Positions 26,079 through 35,401 are shown, numbered from the stretch's first letter. The stretch is DNA of 64,000 nucleotides from Bacillota bacterium (GCA_021787335.1 JAJYMC010000033.1:1-64000), one strand, 5' to 3'. Notes: generated by a model not told the origin, from the letters alone. Numbers and translations are program-made.

Positions 26079-26219
26079 ACGGATCTGCTCCTGACCGCCG
26101 CCCACTACATCGGGCACGTCGTCACGTTCATCCTCAGCGTGCTCATGCGGGTCTGGTGGGCGGCCATCGCCCTGGCCATCGCCACGATGTTCTATCAAGC
26201 GGTCACCCGCCGCTGGTGA
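26079..26219 (+). CDS. possible 46-aa single-span membrane protein with ACG start
   Basis: In the plus frame ending at TGA 26217-26219, the sequence reads as a hydrophobic helix: HYIGHVVTFILSVLMRVWW, then AAIALAIATMFYQAV and a basic RRW end. No ATG, GTG or TTG begins this frame upstream of the helix; ACG 26079 lies exactly 8 bases after AAGGAGG. The stop before it is TAA at 26040. It sits in the gap between two minus-strand genes. If it is not translated, the hydrophobic frame is coincidence. Confidence 0.4.
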   Translation, partial: TDLLLTAAHYIGHVVTFILSVLMRVWWAAIALAIATMFYQAVTRRW

Positions 26220-26273
26220 GCCCCGCGTCGGCCGCCCGCCGGTCCGATGCCCACACGGCGGCGCCCGCGCCCG

Positions 26274-27104
26274 TCACTCCTGCAGGAACTGGAACAACGC
26301 TCCGAGCATCTCCTCGGGGCATTCCATCGGCATGACATGCCCGCATGACTCGACGACCTGCATCTGCCCGTGCTGCAGGCGCTTGAAGATGGCCACCCCT
26401 TGCTCGACGGGAATGACCTGGTCTTCGGCCCCCCAGAGAACGAGCGTGAAACAGGGAACCTGAGCGACGCGGTCGAGGAAACGCTCGATGACCCAGGAAG
26501 CCCGACCCGTCGGCGGCAGATGCATCTGGCGGACTCCCGCGCGGAGGGCCGCCAGTTGTTCTTCATTGAGGCGCCCCTCGTCGGCGACCATCCGCCGGAC
26601 GACCCGTGGAAAGGCGCGGTCGGCGGTTAGGGCCCTGATTATCAACCGCCCGAGGAGCGGGTAGCGCAGGGCAACGCGCATGGAGGGCCTGTCCAAGGGC
26701 GTGGCGACCTGGGCTCCGGCGCTATCGACGAGCACCAGGCGGTCGACGCGGCTCTGGTTCAACCGGGCCAGCTCGACGGCGACCAGACCGCCGAAGGAGT
26801 GGCCGACGACGGTCAGGGAGGCCAGGTCGAAGGTCTTGATGAAGGCGCCGACCGCGTGAACCATGTCCTCGAACCGGTGATGGGCCGCCAGAGCGTCGGA
26901 GCGGCCGAAACCGGGCAGGTCGATGGCGTAGACGCGGAAGCGACGGCCCAACGCCGGCAGGAGGGCCCGCCAGTTCTCGAGGCAGCCCCCGAAGCCGTGG
27001 ATGAGCAGAAGGGGAGTTCCGGCGTCCCCAACGGCGACATAATGCATCCGCAGCTTGGACTTTCCTACCTGTATATCGGCATATCTCTCGCCGCCGGACG
27101 ACAT
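26274..27104 (-). CDS. alpha/beta-fold hydrolase
   Basis: 276 aa from ATG 27104 with GGGGTGA 6 bases upstream. Oxyanion-hole LLLIHGFGGCLENWR is followed by the nucleophile elbow VVGHSFGGLVAVELA (Ser in GHSFGG), the acid in LWGAEDQVIPVE and the catalytic His in ESCGHVMPMECPE. A lid segment lies between. Substrate is unknown; the family includes esterases and C-C hydrolases. It is followed closely by no partner and is probably co-transcribed after the PIG-L gene upstream (26 bases away). Confidence 0.9.
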   Translation of the reverse strand: MSSGGERYADIQVGKSKLRMHYVAVGDAGTPLLLIHGFGGCLENWRALLPALGRRFRVYAIDLPGFGRSDALAAHHRFEDMVHAVGAFIKTFDLASLTVVGHSFGGLVAVELARLNQSRVDRLVLVDSAGAQVATPLDRPSMRVALRYPLLGRLIIRALTADRAFPRVVRRMVADEGRLNEEQLAALRAGVRQMHLPPTGRASWVIERFLDRVAQVPCFTLVLWGAEDQVIPVEQGVAIFKRLQHGQMQVVESCGHVMPMECPEEMLGALFQFLQE

Positions 27105-27130
27105 AACGTTCACCCCCGTCGGCCCCCGTC

Positions 27131-28654
27131 TCACTCGGACCCCGGCCAGGAGCTGAGGGCTTTTCCGCCCTCCACCTCGACCATCTGCCAGGCCATCCGG
27201 TCGATCGTCAGGTTGGCCACGGACGTCTCCGCGCTGAGGTAGACCCGCTGCGGCGAGCCGATGGCCCACAACGGCACGCTGATCTCGATAGCGTTCCGGC
27301 TGACCTTGACCACCACCTGACTCCCGCCCGTCACTTCCTGTTGGAACGGGTTGGTCAGGGTCACCCGGGACGGGGGCCGCACGCCCACGATGACCTGGTG
27401 CCGGTATGGTCCGGCCGAGTGGTCGAAGGGAATGAGGCGGACGGTGTAGGTCAGTTCGGCCGAGACCGGCCGCCTCGTCTGCAGCAACAGGAAGATGTGG
27501 GTCGAGTCGGCGGCGACGGAGAGGGCCCGCAGGTCACCGCTGCCCTCGAGCCGGCGGGCGATGGTGTCGCGGGTCGGGTCGAGGATGTCCGGGGACACCG
27601 CGGCCCAATCGGAAAGGTTCCCGGTCATCTTTATCTCCCCGTCCGGCACGGACACCGCCGGCACCTCGCCCAGTTGCCCGAAGACCTCGTTGGCCCGGGC
27701 GAAACTGGTCAGGAATCGGCGTAAGAGGTTGATCTGGCTCTTGTATTGAAGGATGGCCTGGTACTTGAGGTTGGTCACATCGCTCGACAGAGGCAGTGAG
27801 GACCAGGCGGTGGTGATGTCGGCGAGGGTCGTCGGCGGGGTCAGAAGGCCGCTCAGGTGGACGCCCTTGGGCGCCGGCCAATCGCCCCGGTGAACGAGGT
27901 AGAGGTAGACCGTGGGGGCCTGGGCGAAGGGCTGACCCTTCTGGCGCAGGTCGGCCAGGGCGTAAGTGGTAAAGGCGTTCAGGGCCCAGTGGTCCGGGTG
28001 AGCGTCGTTGGGATGGGGTATGACCACGACGTCCGGCTTGAAGTCGACGAGCACCTTCTCCAGGTCGGCCAGCAGAGACTCGCCGCTGTATGTGGCCGCC
28101 GGGGTGAGGCTGTTCCGATAGGGCGAGTGGGCGACCTTCGTGTACGGCGACGTGTACGGTTTGTCGCTGCTCCAGTTGTCCAGCCACAGGCGGGCCAGGC
28201 CGCGGTCGGGGTAGCCGAGGAAGGTGACCTTCTCGGCCGGGACGCCCAACAGTTTCAGGGCGGCCAGGCTCTCCTTCTGGCGCACGTAGCCGAATTGGAT
28301 GTACTGGGCGGGGGTCAGGCGCAGGCGGTGATACTCGTCCTCGACCGCGTAACGGAAGCCGTCGCCATTGGTGGCCAGGACCACCCGCACGTCATCGCCA
28401 CGCCGCGTGGCCTCGGCGATGAACCCGCCCGGCCCGAGGGTCTCGTCGTCGCTATGAGGAGCGAGGACCAGGATCCGTTTCCCGGACGGCACTTCGACGA
28501 CCCCCGGCGGGCGCAGCCGGCCCGGCCGTGGGAAGACATAGAAGTAGAGGGCCGCCGCGAGGCCGAGGACGGTCAGCCCAAGGGCCGCCCGCAGAATGAC
28601 CCGCGGCCAACGTCCGGTGATCTCGATTCTCGGCCAACGTAACCGACGCGTCAT
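27131..28654 (-). CDS. membrane-anchored PIG-L family deacetylase with C-terminal beta-sandwich domain
   Basis: 507 aa from ATG 28654 (GGAGG upstream). One hydrophobic segment at about 20-42 is followed by a PIG-L/LmbE domain with the zinc motif APHSDDETLGPG and the later HPNDAHPDHW, which deacetylates N-acetylglucosaminyl or related groups. The C-terminal third (from about residue 345, GNLSDWAAVSPDILDP) looks like a CBM9/DOMON-type sandwich that binds carbohydrate. Extracellular deacetylation of a cell-surface glycan is the likely role. It is divergent from livK. Confidence 0.85.
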   Translation of the reverse strand: MTRRLRWPRIEITGRWPRVILRAALGLTVLGLAAALYFYVFPRPGRLRPPGVVEVPSGKRILVLAPHSDDETLGPGGFIAEATRRGDDVRVVLATNGDGFRYAVEDEYHRLRLTPAQYIQFGYVRQKESLAALKLLGVPAEKVTFLGYPDRGLARLWLDNWSSDKPYTSPYTKVAHSPYRNSLTPAATYSGESLLADLEKVLVDFKPDVVVIPHPNDAHPDHWALNAFTTYALADLRQKGQPFAQAPTVYLYLVHRGDWPAPKGVHLSGLLTPPTTLADITTAWSSLPLSSDVTNLKYQAILQYKSQINLLRRFLTSFARANEVFGQLGEVPAVSVPDGEIKMTGNLSDWAAVSPDILDPTRDTIARRLEGSGDLRALSVAADSTHIFLLLQTRRPVSAELTYTVRLIPFDHSAGPYRHQVIVGVRPPSRVTLTNPFQQEVTGGSQVVVKVSRNAIEISVPLWAIGSPQRVYLSAETSVANLTIDRMAWQMVEVEGGKALSSWPGSE

Positions 28655-28973
28655 GGGACCTCCGGTCAACCGGCACGGTCGTGGGGTACTCATGATTTCC
28701 GTGCCGGGCTGGGAATTCCTTTTGCCGCCCAGAATCGTTCGTGGTGTGTGGCCCATCTTTTGTCTGCTCAGGCGGGCATCCCTCAGGAGGAAAACTCTCA
28801 ACCATCGCGAAAGTATGGCGAAATAAGCAGAGTGCCAAGGTTGCCCAGGCGGACTTCCGCGCGACAGGGAGATATGGTATCATTCCCATCCTCATTGTGA
28901 TCCCCACCCTTACCCTTGACGCGCAGGGGTTCATGGCAACCGGAAGGCACAGAGAACAAAGGAGGTCGTCGGA
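28655..28973. other. 319-base intergenic region between divergent PIG-L and livK genes
   Basis: Must carry promoters for both directions. No clear -35/-10 pair or inverted repeat stands out by eye. AAGGAGGT eight bases before ATG 28974 is the livK ribosome site. Confidence 0.5.
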
Positions 28974-30128
28974 ATGAGGATTCCACGGATCGTGGCGGTA
29001 GTCGCTATCGCCCTGCTGATCCCCGCCCTCGCCCTGTCCGGTTGCTCGAGCGGGGACAAGAAGACCCTTCGGGTCGGGTTGATTACCCCCCTCACGGGTG
29101 ATGTCAAGACCTTCGGCGAGTCGACCAAGAACGGTGTCCTGCTGGCCATGGAGCAGGCCGGGGTGACCCTGGACAAGGGCGGCAAGATCGGCAACGTGCC
29201 GGTCAAGCTGTTCATCCAGGATGACCGGAACGACGCCACTGAGGGCGTCAACGTCGCCACCAAGCTGATCAGCGAGACCAAGGTCCAGGCGATCATCGGG
29301 TCGGTCACTTCCAAGGTGACCATCGCCGTCAGCAACGTGACCAATCCAGCCAAGGTGGTCCAGATCACCAGCACGGCCACCAACCCGAAGGTCACGGTGG
29401 AGGACGGCAAGCGCAAGCCCTACACCTTCCGGGCCTGCTTCATCGACCCGTTCCAGGGCACGGTCGGAGCCAAGTTCGCCCTCGACACCCTGAAGGCCAG
29501 AACAGCGGCCATGCTCTATGACCAGTCCAACGACTACACCGTCGGCCTGGCTCAGTACTTCAAGGAAGCCTTCGAAAAGGGCGGCGGCAAGGTCGTCTTC
29601 GAGGCCTCTTACGGCACCAACGACACCGACTTCTCGGCCGTCCTGACCAAGATCGCCGGCTTCAAGCCTGACATCCTCTATCTGCCCGACTACTACCAAA
29701 AGGTGTCCCTCATCGGTAGCCAGGCCCGGGCCAAGGGGATCAAGTCCGTCTTCATGGGCGGCGATGGTTGGGACTCCTCCGAGCTGGACTTCAAGGCGAT
29801 GGACGGAGGCTACTTCACCAACCACTATTCGCCGGACGACCCGCGCGCCGAAGTCAAGAGCTTTGTCGCGGCCTATAAGGCCAAGTACGGCGCCGTCCCC
29901 GACGCCCTGGCCACTCTGGCTTACGACGCCACGAACATGCTGATCACGGCCGTCAAGCAGACCCAGAGCAACGATCCCGAGAAGATCCGCGAATACCTGG
30001 CCAACGGCACCTTCAGCGCCGTGTCCGGGACGATTAAGAACGACGCGAACGGCAACCCGATCAAGTCCGCGGCGATCCTCCAGATCAAGGACGGCAAGCA
30101 GCAGTTCGTCGCCAGCGTCAATCCTTAG
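28974..30128 (+). CDS. livK: branched-chain amino acid ABC transporter, substrate-binding lipoprotein
   Basis: 384 aa. A lipoprotein signal peptide ends in LSGC at about 21-24, so the mature protein is anchored by a lipidated Cys. The domain is a type I periplasmic-binding protein of the LivK/Leu-Ile-Val family (RVGLITPLTGDVKTFGESTKNG region, YDQSNDYTVGLAQYF, ALATLAYDATNML). It delivers the amino acid, or a related small compound such as an amide, to LivHM. A strong hairpin after the gene likely lowers expression of the downstream permease genes. Confidence 0.93.
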   Translation: MRIPRIVAVVAIALLIPALALSGCSSGDKKTLRVGLITPLTGDVKTFGESTKNGVLLAMEQAGVTLDKGGKIGNVPVKLFIQDDRNDATEGVNVATKLISETKVQAIIGSVTSKVTIAVSNVTNPAKVVQITSTATNPKVTVEDGKRKPYTFRACFIDPFQGTVGAKFALDTLKARTAAMLYDQSNDYTVGLAQYFKEAFEKGGGKVVFEASYGTNDTDFSAVLTKIAGFKPDILYLPDYYQKVSLIGSQARAKGIKSVFMGGDGWDSSELDFKAMDGGYFTNHYSPDDPRAEVKSFVAAYKAKYGAVPDALATLAYDATNMLITAVKQTQSNDPEKIREYLANGTFSAVSGTIKNDANGNPIKSAAILQIKDGKQQFVASVNP

Positions 30129-30142
30129 AAGGCTAGTCCTTA

Positions 30143-30170
30143 GGGGGGAGGGCCCCGCCCTCCCCCCTTT
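30143..30170 (+). terminator. hairpin between livK and livH (attenuator)
   Basis: GGGGGGAGGG pairs with CCCTCCCCCC around a CCCCG loop (30143-30167), followed by TTT. It is 15 bases after the livK stop and 33 before livH. Partial termination here would give excess binding protein over membrane parts. Confidence 0.75.
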
Positions 30171-30199
30171 GCATCCCATCCCTCGGGGGGCTGGAGCGT

Positions 30200-31084
30200 A
30201 TGACTGAGGCCGTCAACCAGATTCTCAACGGGCTGCAATTGGGGCTAGTCTACGCCCTGATCGCCCTCGGCTACACGATGGTCTATGGAATCATCCGGCT
30301 GATCAACTTCGCCCATGGCGACGTCTTCATGGTCGGGGCCTTTGTGGCCTTCTTCTCAACCTCCAGCTGGCACCTACCGTTCGTGGTCGCCGTGCCCCTG
30401 AGCATGGTCATCTGCGCGGTCCTGGGAGTGGTCATCGAACGCCTGGCGTACCGACCCCTGCGTTACGCCGCCCGGATCGCCGCCCTGATCAGCGCCATCG
30501 GTGTCTCCCTGCTCCTGGAGTATGGGTCCAGCCTGAAATGGGTCTTCGGGCCGAACTACCGGGTCGTGCCGAGGCCCTTCAACGTGACCCAGTGGAGTTT
30601 CCGAGGGGTTCAGGTTTCCAACATCCAGGTCATCGTCCTGTTGACGGTGATCGTCCTCCTGGCCGCCCTGCAGTACATGGTCACCCGGACGAGGATGGGC
30701 AAGGCCATGCGGGCCGTCTCTTTCGACCATGACGCCGCCCGGCTGATGGGCATCAATGTGGACGCCATCATCTCTTATACCTTCGCCCTCGGTTCGGCCC
30801 TGGCGGCGGCCGGCGGAGTCCTCTACTCCGTCGCCTATCCTCAGATCAACCCGTTCATGGGAATCATGCCCGGCCTGAAGGCCTTCACCGCGGCGGTCCT
30901 CGGCGGCATCGGGAGCATCCCGGGGGCCATGCTGGGCGCGTTGATCATGGGCGAGGTCGACGTGCTCTCCGCGGCGTACCTGTCATCACGATTGCGCGAC
31001 GTTTTCTCATTCAGCATCCTGATCCTCGTCTTGCTGACTAAACCCTCCGGGTTGCTCGGCAAGTCGGGGCCGGAGAAGGTCTAG
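30200..31084 (+). CDS. livH: branched-chain amino acid ABC transporter permease LivH
   Basis: 294 aa with about eight membrane helices. The family opening is NQILNGLQLGLVYALIALG followed by YTMVYGIIRLINFAHGD, and the cytoplasmic coupling loop MRAVSFDHDAARLMGINVD is present. C-terminal helices include AAVLGGIGSIPGAMLGALI. GGAG lies a few bases before ATG 30200. Confidence 0.93.
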   Translation: MTEAVNQILNGLQLGLVYALIALGYTMVYGIIRLINFAHGDVFMVGAFVAFFSTSSWHLPFVVAVPLSMVICAVLGVVIERLAYRPLRYAARIAALISAIGVSLLLEYGSSLKWVFGPNYRVVPRPFNVTQWSFRGVQVSNIQVIVLLTVIVLLAALQYMVTRTRMGKAMRAVSFDHDAARLMGINVDAIISYTFALGSALAAAGGVLYSVAYPQINPFMGIMPGLKAFTAAVLGGIGSIPGAMLGALIMGEVDVLSAAYLSSRLRDVFSFSILILVLLTKPSGLLGKSGPEKV

Positions 31085-31098
31085 GGGGTGAGGCAGTC

Positions 31099-32148
31099 GT
31101 GAGAAGGAGATTCACCGGCGGCCTTCCCTTCGTTCTGATCTCCGCGGTCGTCTTCTTCGCCCTGCGCGAGGTCCTGGGGGCCACCGAGATCGTCAACGCA
31201 TACTGGCAGTTGATTCTGGACCAAGCGATGATCATCACCATCGCGTCCATCGGTCTTTCGATAATCTATGGCTTCTGCGGCCAGTTCTCCCTTGGCCAAG
31301 CGGCCTTCTACGGCCTCGGAGCTTACGTCGCCGGGCTGATCAGCAAGCTCTACGGGCATGGCAACTACGGGGTCTTCCTCCTCGGTCTGGCGGCCGCGAC
31401 GCTGGTCGCCGGCGCCGTGGCCTTCCTGATCGGCATGCCCATCCTCCGGCTGCGCTCCGATTACCTGGGCATCGCCACGATGGGCTTCGGCATCATCGTC
31501 AAGGTCCTGATGGACTACTCCAACAAGTGGGTCCCGGCCACCGGCGGCGCTACCGGGATGACCGGGGTCCCCCAGATAGCCAAGTTCCCGGTGATTTTCA
31601 TCATCTTCTTCCTGGTCGCCCTGCTCGTCCGTAACCTGCGGCTGTCATCGTTCGGGCGGGCCTGGATGGCCGTCCGTGATGACGAGATGGCCGCCGATGC
31701 CATGGGCGTCGACACGACCCGGGTCAAGACCCTGGCCTTCGTGCTGGGCTGCGCCCTGGCCGGGTTGGCCGGCGGGCTCTACGCCCACCGCTACCCGATC
31801 GTCCACCCGTCGTCCTTTGACTTCCTGAAGTCCTTCGATTTCCTGATCATCGTCGTGGCCGGCGGTCTGGGTAGCCTGAGCGGGACGATCGTCACCGGCA
31901 TCGGTTGGGTCTTCCTCCTCGAGGTCTTGCGGGCTGTCCTCGGCCAGAGCTTCATCGACTTCCGCGGCGTCCTCTACGCCCTGGCCCTCGTCCTGGTCAT
32001 CATCATGCGGCCGAAGGGCCTTCTCAGCGGCCTCGAATGGCAGCCTCTGATTCCACGACACGTGCCCGGTACTACTCCGGCCGCCGGTCAGGCCGAGGTA
32101 GCCACGGATAGCTCGGTGAGGGGGGGTATGCCCAATGCCGGCGCTTGA
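31099..32148 (+). CDS. livM: branched-chain amino acid ABC transporter permease LivM
   Basis: 349 aa. LivM hallmarks: SLIYGFCGQFSLGQAAFYGLG-type segment, LRLRSDYLGIATMGFG, coupling loop AVRDDEMAADAMGVDTTRVK, and VAGGLGSLSGTIVTGIGWV. GTG 31099 follows GGGGGTGAGG. Its end overlaps livG by 14 bases. The C-terminal 30 residues after the last helix are hydrophilic and not conserved. Confidence 0.92.
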   Translation: MRRRFTGGLPFVLISAVVFFALREVLGATEIVNAYWQLILDQAMIITIASIGLSIIYGFCGQFSLGQAAFYGLGAYVAGLISKLYGHGNYGVFLLGLAAATLVAGAVAFLIGMPILRLRSDYLGIATMGFGIIVKVLMDYSNKWVPATGGATGMTGVPQIAKFPVIFIIFFLVALLVRNLRLSSFGRAWMAVRDDEMAADAMGVDTTRVKTLAFVLGCALAGLAGGLYAHRYPIVHPSSFDFLKSFDFLIIVVAGGLGSLSGTIVTGIGWVFLLEVLRAVLGQSFIDFRGVLYALALVLVIIMRPKGLLSGLEWQPLIPRHVPGTTPAAGQAEVATDSSVRGGMPNAGA

Positions 32149-32902
32149 GATCAGGGACCTCAACAAGAACTTCGGCGGCCTGCGAGCGGTGGTCGATTTC
32201 AACCTGGCCATGGAACAGGGTGAACTGGTGGGCCTCATCGGTCCTAACGGAGCCGGCAAGACCACCGTCTTCAATCTCATCACCCAGATGATCTCCCCCA
32301 GCTCGGGAAGCGTCCATTTCCATGGTCAGAGCCTGGTCGGCCTAAGACCCTTCCAGGTCTGCCGGCGGGGGATCGCCCGGACCTTCCAGAACATTCGGCT
32401 GTTCAAGGACGTCACCGTCCTCGACAACGTCCGAGTGTCCTTTTCCAATCACCTCGGTTACAACCTCTTCGGAGCCTCCCTCCACCTCCCGGCTTTCGAC
32501 CGTTAGATCGCTGCCCTGACGGCAAAGTCCCGCGAGATCCTGGCTCTCCTGGGTCTGGTCGACAAGGAATACGAACTGGCCGGCTCGCTACCCTATGGGC
32601 AGCAGCGCCGCCTGGAGATTGCCCGGGCTCTGGCGACCGACCCGAAGCTGCTGCTTCTCGACGAGCCCGCGGCCGGGATGAACCCGGCCGAGGTCACCGC
32701 CCTCGTCGAGCTGATCCGCTCGGTGAAGACCGAATTCGGTTTGACCGTCCTGCTCATCGAGCACCAGATGGGCCTGGTGATGAACCTCTGCGAGCGAATC
32801 GTGGTCATGGACTTCGGGCAGGTCATCGCCGGCGGCACACCGGCCGAGATCCAGGCCAATCCCAAGGTCCTGGAGGCCTACCTGGGGAGGGCTGTGGCGT
32901 GA
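32135..32902 (+). pseudogene. livG: LivG ABC transporter ATPase interrupted by an in-frame TAG
   Basis: The first 123 codons give the LivG N-terminus with Walker A (GPNGAGKTT) and ARTFQNIRLFKDVTVLDNV. Codon 124 (32504-32506) is TAG. The same frame continues without other damage to TGA 32900-32902 and contains the signature LPYGQQRRLEIARAL, Walker B LLLLDEPAAGMNP and the H-loop LLIEHQMG. With the TAG read as an amino acid the protein is 255 residues, the normal length. Neither half alone could hydrolyse ATP. A point nonsense mutation (for example GAG to TAG), an assembly error, or readthrough are the options. Livf starts at the overlapping GTGA. Confidence 0.88.
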
Positions 32903-33606
32903 TTCTCGCGGTGAAGGACCTTAACGTCGCCTATGGCAACATCCTGGCCCTCCACGGCGTGTCCTTCGACGTGGAGGAGGGCGAGATCGTCACCCTCATC
33001 GGGGCCAACGGGGCGGGCAAGTCGACGAGCCTGAGGGCGATTTCCGGCTTGGTCCGGGCGCGCGGCGGCAAGATCATGTATCACAGCCAGGAGATCACCA
33101 GGACGACCGCCCACAACATCGTCCGGATGGGCATCGGTCACGTCCCGGAGGGACGTAAGATCTTCGCCAACCTGACGGTGGCGGAGAACCTGGAGATGGG
33201 GGCGTACACCCGGAGAGACGGTTTGGAGGCGGCTTTCGAGCGCGTCTTCAAGAGCTTCCCCCGGTTGAAGGAGCGGCTCAAGCAGAATGCCGGGACGCTC
33301 TCCGGCGGCGAGCAGCAGATGCTGGCCATGGGTCGGGCCCTGATGGCCACGCCCAAGCTGCTCTTGCTGGACGAGCCGTCCATGGGCCTATCGCCCATCC
33401 TGGTCCAGGAGATCTTCTCGATCATCCAAGAGATCAACCGCCAGGGGATGACGGTCCTCCTGGTCGAGCAGAACGCTTACATGGCTCTGCAGGTGGCCAC
33501 GCGGGCCTACGTCCTGGAGACCGGACGGATCGTCCTCTCGGGGACGGCGGCTGAACTGCGCGAGAACCCGCAGGTGCGCGCGGCTTACCTGGGGCGCGCG
33601 GTTTAG
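32899..33606 (+). CDS. livF: branched-chain amino acid ABC transporter ATPase LivF
   Basis: 235 aa, complete. Walker A GANGAGKSTSLRAISGL, LivF-typical GIGHVPEGRKIFANLTVAENL, signature TLSGGEQQMLAMGRALM, Walker B LLLLDEPSMGLSP, and the H-loop before VEQNA. The start GTG 32899 overlaps the livG stop. A clear terminator ends the livKHMGF operon 34 bases later. Confidence 0.95.
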   Translation: MILAVKDLNVAYGNILALHGVSFDVEEGEIVTLIGANGAGKSTSLRAISGLVRARGGKIMYHSQEITRTTAHNIVRMGIGHVPEGRKIFANLTVAENLEMGAYTRRDGLEAAFERVFKSFPRLKERLKQNAGTLSGGEQQMLAMGRALMATPKLLLLDEPSMGLSPILVQEIFSIIQEINRQGMTVLLVEQNAYMALQVATRAYVLETGRIVLSGTAAELRENPQVRAAYLGRAV

Positions 33607-33639
33607 GCACCGATTCGCGGAACCACAGACAGATGAAAG

Positions 33640-33674
33640 CCTCCCGCCGGGCATGGCGGGAGGTCTTATTTTTT
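33640..33674 (+). terminator. rho-independent terminator of the liv operon
   Basis: CCTCCCGCC (33640-33648) pairs with GGCGGGAGG (33655-33663), followed by TCTTATTTTTT. Confidence 0.92.
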
Positions 33675-33708
33675 CGGGAATTTGTAGCAGTCAACGCGGG
33701 GGCGCCGT

Positions 33709-34491
33709 TCAAAAATCCTTCTGCTCCAGCAGCCGCTGGGCCACCGCATAGACGGCGACCGCGAGGACGAGCATGAGGAGGACGAAGCCCCAGTGGGGCG
33801 AGCCGTCGGCGGCCACCGGTCCGGCCGACAAGTAGTAGAACAGCGACCACTGGCGGAGCTTGACGAACCAGCTGGGGAAGGACAGGACGAGGAGGGCCAG
33901 GGTGGCCGCCCCGCCGGCCTTGACCGGGTCGTCGAAGACCACCGAGAAGACGAAGCTTAGGCTCAGGACGACCAGCCCAGCGGCGATGACCATGGGCAGC
34001 GCGGCCAGGTGACGGCCGATCTCGTAGGTGTGGCCGGCCGCCAAGGACAGCGGGTAAAGGAGCAGCGTCGAGACGACGGTCACGAGGGCGAACCCGGCGG
34101 CCGAGGACAGCCACTTGGAGAAGAGGACCGTCCCTCGCCGGACCGGCTTCGACAGGAGGAAGCTCGACGTGCCCCGGGAGACCTCCGAGGCCATCGCGCT
34201 CATCCCGTAGAGGACCAGGAACAGGGTGGCCATCTGGTAGAGGTTCTTGCCGAACCAGTTGGCCCAGACGTACGTGGGATAAGCCGCCATCTGGTTGACC
34301 AGCTGACCCTCGGCCCACTTCGGGATGGTGATGTCCTTGAGGATCCGGGTCAGTTGGTCGAAGAAGACGGCCGTGACGGCCGCGTTGACCACCAGCACCA
34401 AGCCGAAGGCGATGGTCTTCCAGCGGTTCTCGCGCCACTCCTTCAGCCAGACCTGACGGTTAAGCGAGAGCAAGGCGTTCACCCCCGGCAT
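33709..34491 (-). CDS. ABC-2 family transporter permease
   Basis: 260 aa with about six membrane helices (first about 27-46, VLVVNAAVTAVFF). A cytoplasmic stretch SKPVRRGTVLFSKWLSS follows helix 2, as in ABC-2 permeases such as YtrC/EcsB. It is the membrane partner of the ATPase encoded upstream, which it overlaps by 32 bases. The YtrA-type regulator at the head of the operon suggests response to cell-wall antibiotics, by analogy with the Bacillus ytr operon. Confidence 0.82.
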   Translation of the reverse strand: MPGVNALLSLNRQVWLKEWRENRWKTIAFGLVLVVNAAVTAVFFDQLTRILKDITIPKWAEGQLVNQMAAYPTYVWANWFGKNLYQMATLFLVLYGMSAMASEVSRGTSSFLLSKPVRRGTVLFSKWLSSAAGFALVTVVSTLLLYPLSLAAGHTYEIGRHLAALPMVIAAGLVVLSLSFVFSVVFDDPVKAGGAATLALLVLSFPSWFVKLRQWSLFYYLSAGPVAADGSPHWGFVLLMLVLAVAVYAVAQRLLEQKDF

Positions 34492-35401
34492 AGTCGACGA
34501 AGATTTCCTCGAGGCTCATGTCGACTGCTTCGAGATAGGACGGGTTCAGGGCCTCGAGCCGGCCCCTGACCTCGTCCAGGCGGCTCTCGACGCTGATGAG
34601 GAAGCCGCGCCCCTCGCGAGCGACGGTCCGCACGCCCGGCCAGCGCTCCAGGTCGGCCGGGGCCTCGCCGGCGAAGACCACGCGGATCTTCTTGACGTTC
34701 TCCTTGATCTGGTCCAGGCTGCCGGCCAGGACCAGGCGCCCGCGGTTGAGGAGGCCGACGTGGTCGGCGACCCGCTCGACATCGCCGAGGATGTGGGAGG
34801 ACATGAAGACCGTCTGGCCGGCGGCGGCCACCTCCTGGAGGATGGTCGACAGGAACTGCTTGCGGGCCAGTGGGTCCATGCCCGAGGTCGGCTCATCGAG
34901 AATGAGCAGCTCCGGCTGTGGGCCGAGGGCGAGGATGAGGGCCAGTTGGGCCTTCATGCCCTTGGAGAGGGCCTTTACCCGGCGGTCCCGAGGGAGGCCG
35001 AAGAGGTCGAGGTAGCGCGACACGAGGGCGTCGTCCCATCGCGGGTAGAGCCCGCGGGTGAAGGCGATGATCTCGCGCACCCGCATGTAGCCGTACAGGT
35101 CGGCGTTCTCGGCGACATAGCCGATCCTGGCCCGCGCGGCGATGTTCTGCGTGGCCAGGTCGTGGCCGAGGACTGCGCCCCCGCCGGCGGTCGGCCGGAG
35201 CAGCCCGAGGAGCATCTTGATGGTCGTCGTCTTGCCCGCCCCGTTGGGCCCGATGAACCCGAAGACGCTGCCGCGCGGTACGATGAGGTCGAGGTCGACG
35301 ACGGCCTCGGTGGCCCCGAAGCGGCGCGATAGGCCGTGGGTCTCGATGGCGTTGGCTGAGGCGGCGGCCGCGGCGGCCCTCACCTTTTCACCTTGAACCA
35401 T
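34460..35401 (-). CDS. ABC transporter ATP-binding protein (YtrB-like)
   Basis: 313 aa. Walker A GPNGAGKTTTIKMLLGLL, Q-loop region IGYVAENADLYGYM, a degenerate signature ALSKGMKAQLALILAL, Walker B LLILDEPTSGMDP, and SSHILGDVERV. The last 80 residues form the accessory domain common in drug and bacteriocin exporters. The N-terminal 15 residues are an Ala-rich tail overlapping the end of the regulator gene by 22 bases. Confidence 0.9.
   Translation of the reverse strand: MVQGEKVRAAAAAASANAIETHGLSRRFGATEAVVDLDLIVPRGSVFGFIGPNGAGKTTTIKMLLGLLRPTAGGGAVLGHDLATQNIAARARIGYVAENADLYGYMRVREIIAFTRGLYPRWDDALVSRYLDLFGLPRDRRVKALSKGMKAQLALILALGPQPELLILDEPTSGMDPLARKQFLSTILQEVAAAGQTVFMSSHILGDVERVADHVGLLNRGRLVLAGSLDQIKENVKKIRVVFAGEAPADLERWPGVRTVAREGRGFLISVESRLDEVRGRLEALNPSYLEAVDMSLEEIFVDYAGGERLALA

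Noticed and set aside
25988-26198. N-terminal extension of the pyruvate-kinase-C-like gene
   Set aside because: ATG 26000 has a proper ribosome site; the extension is antisense to the small hydrophobic frame.
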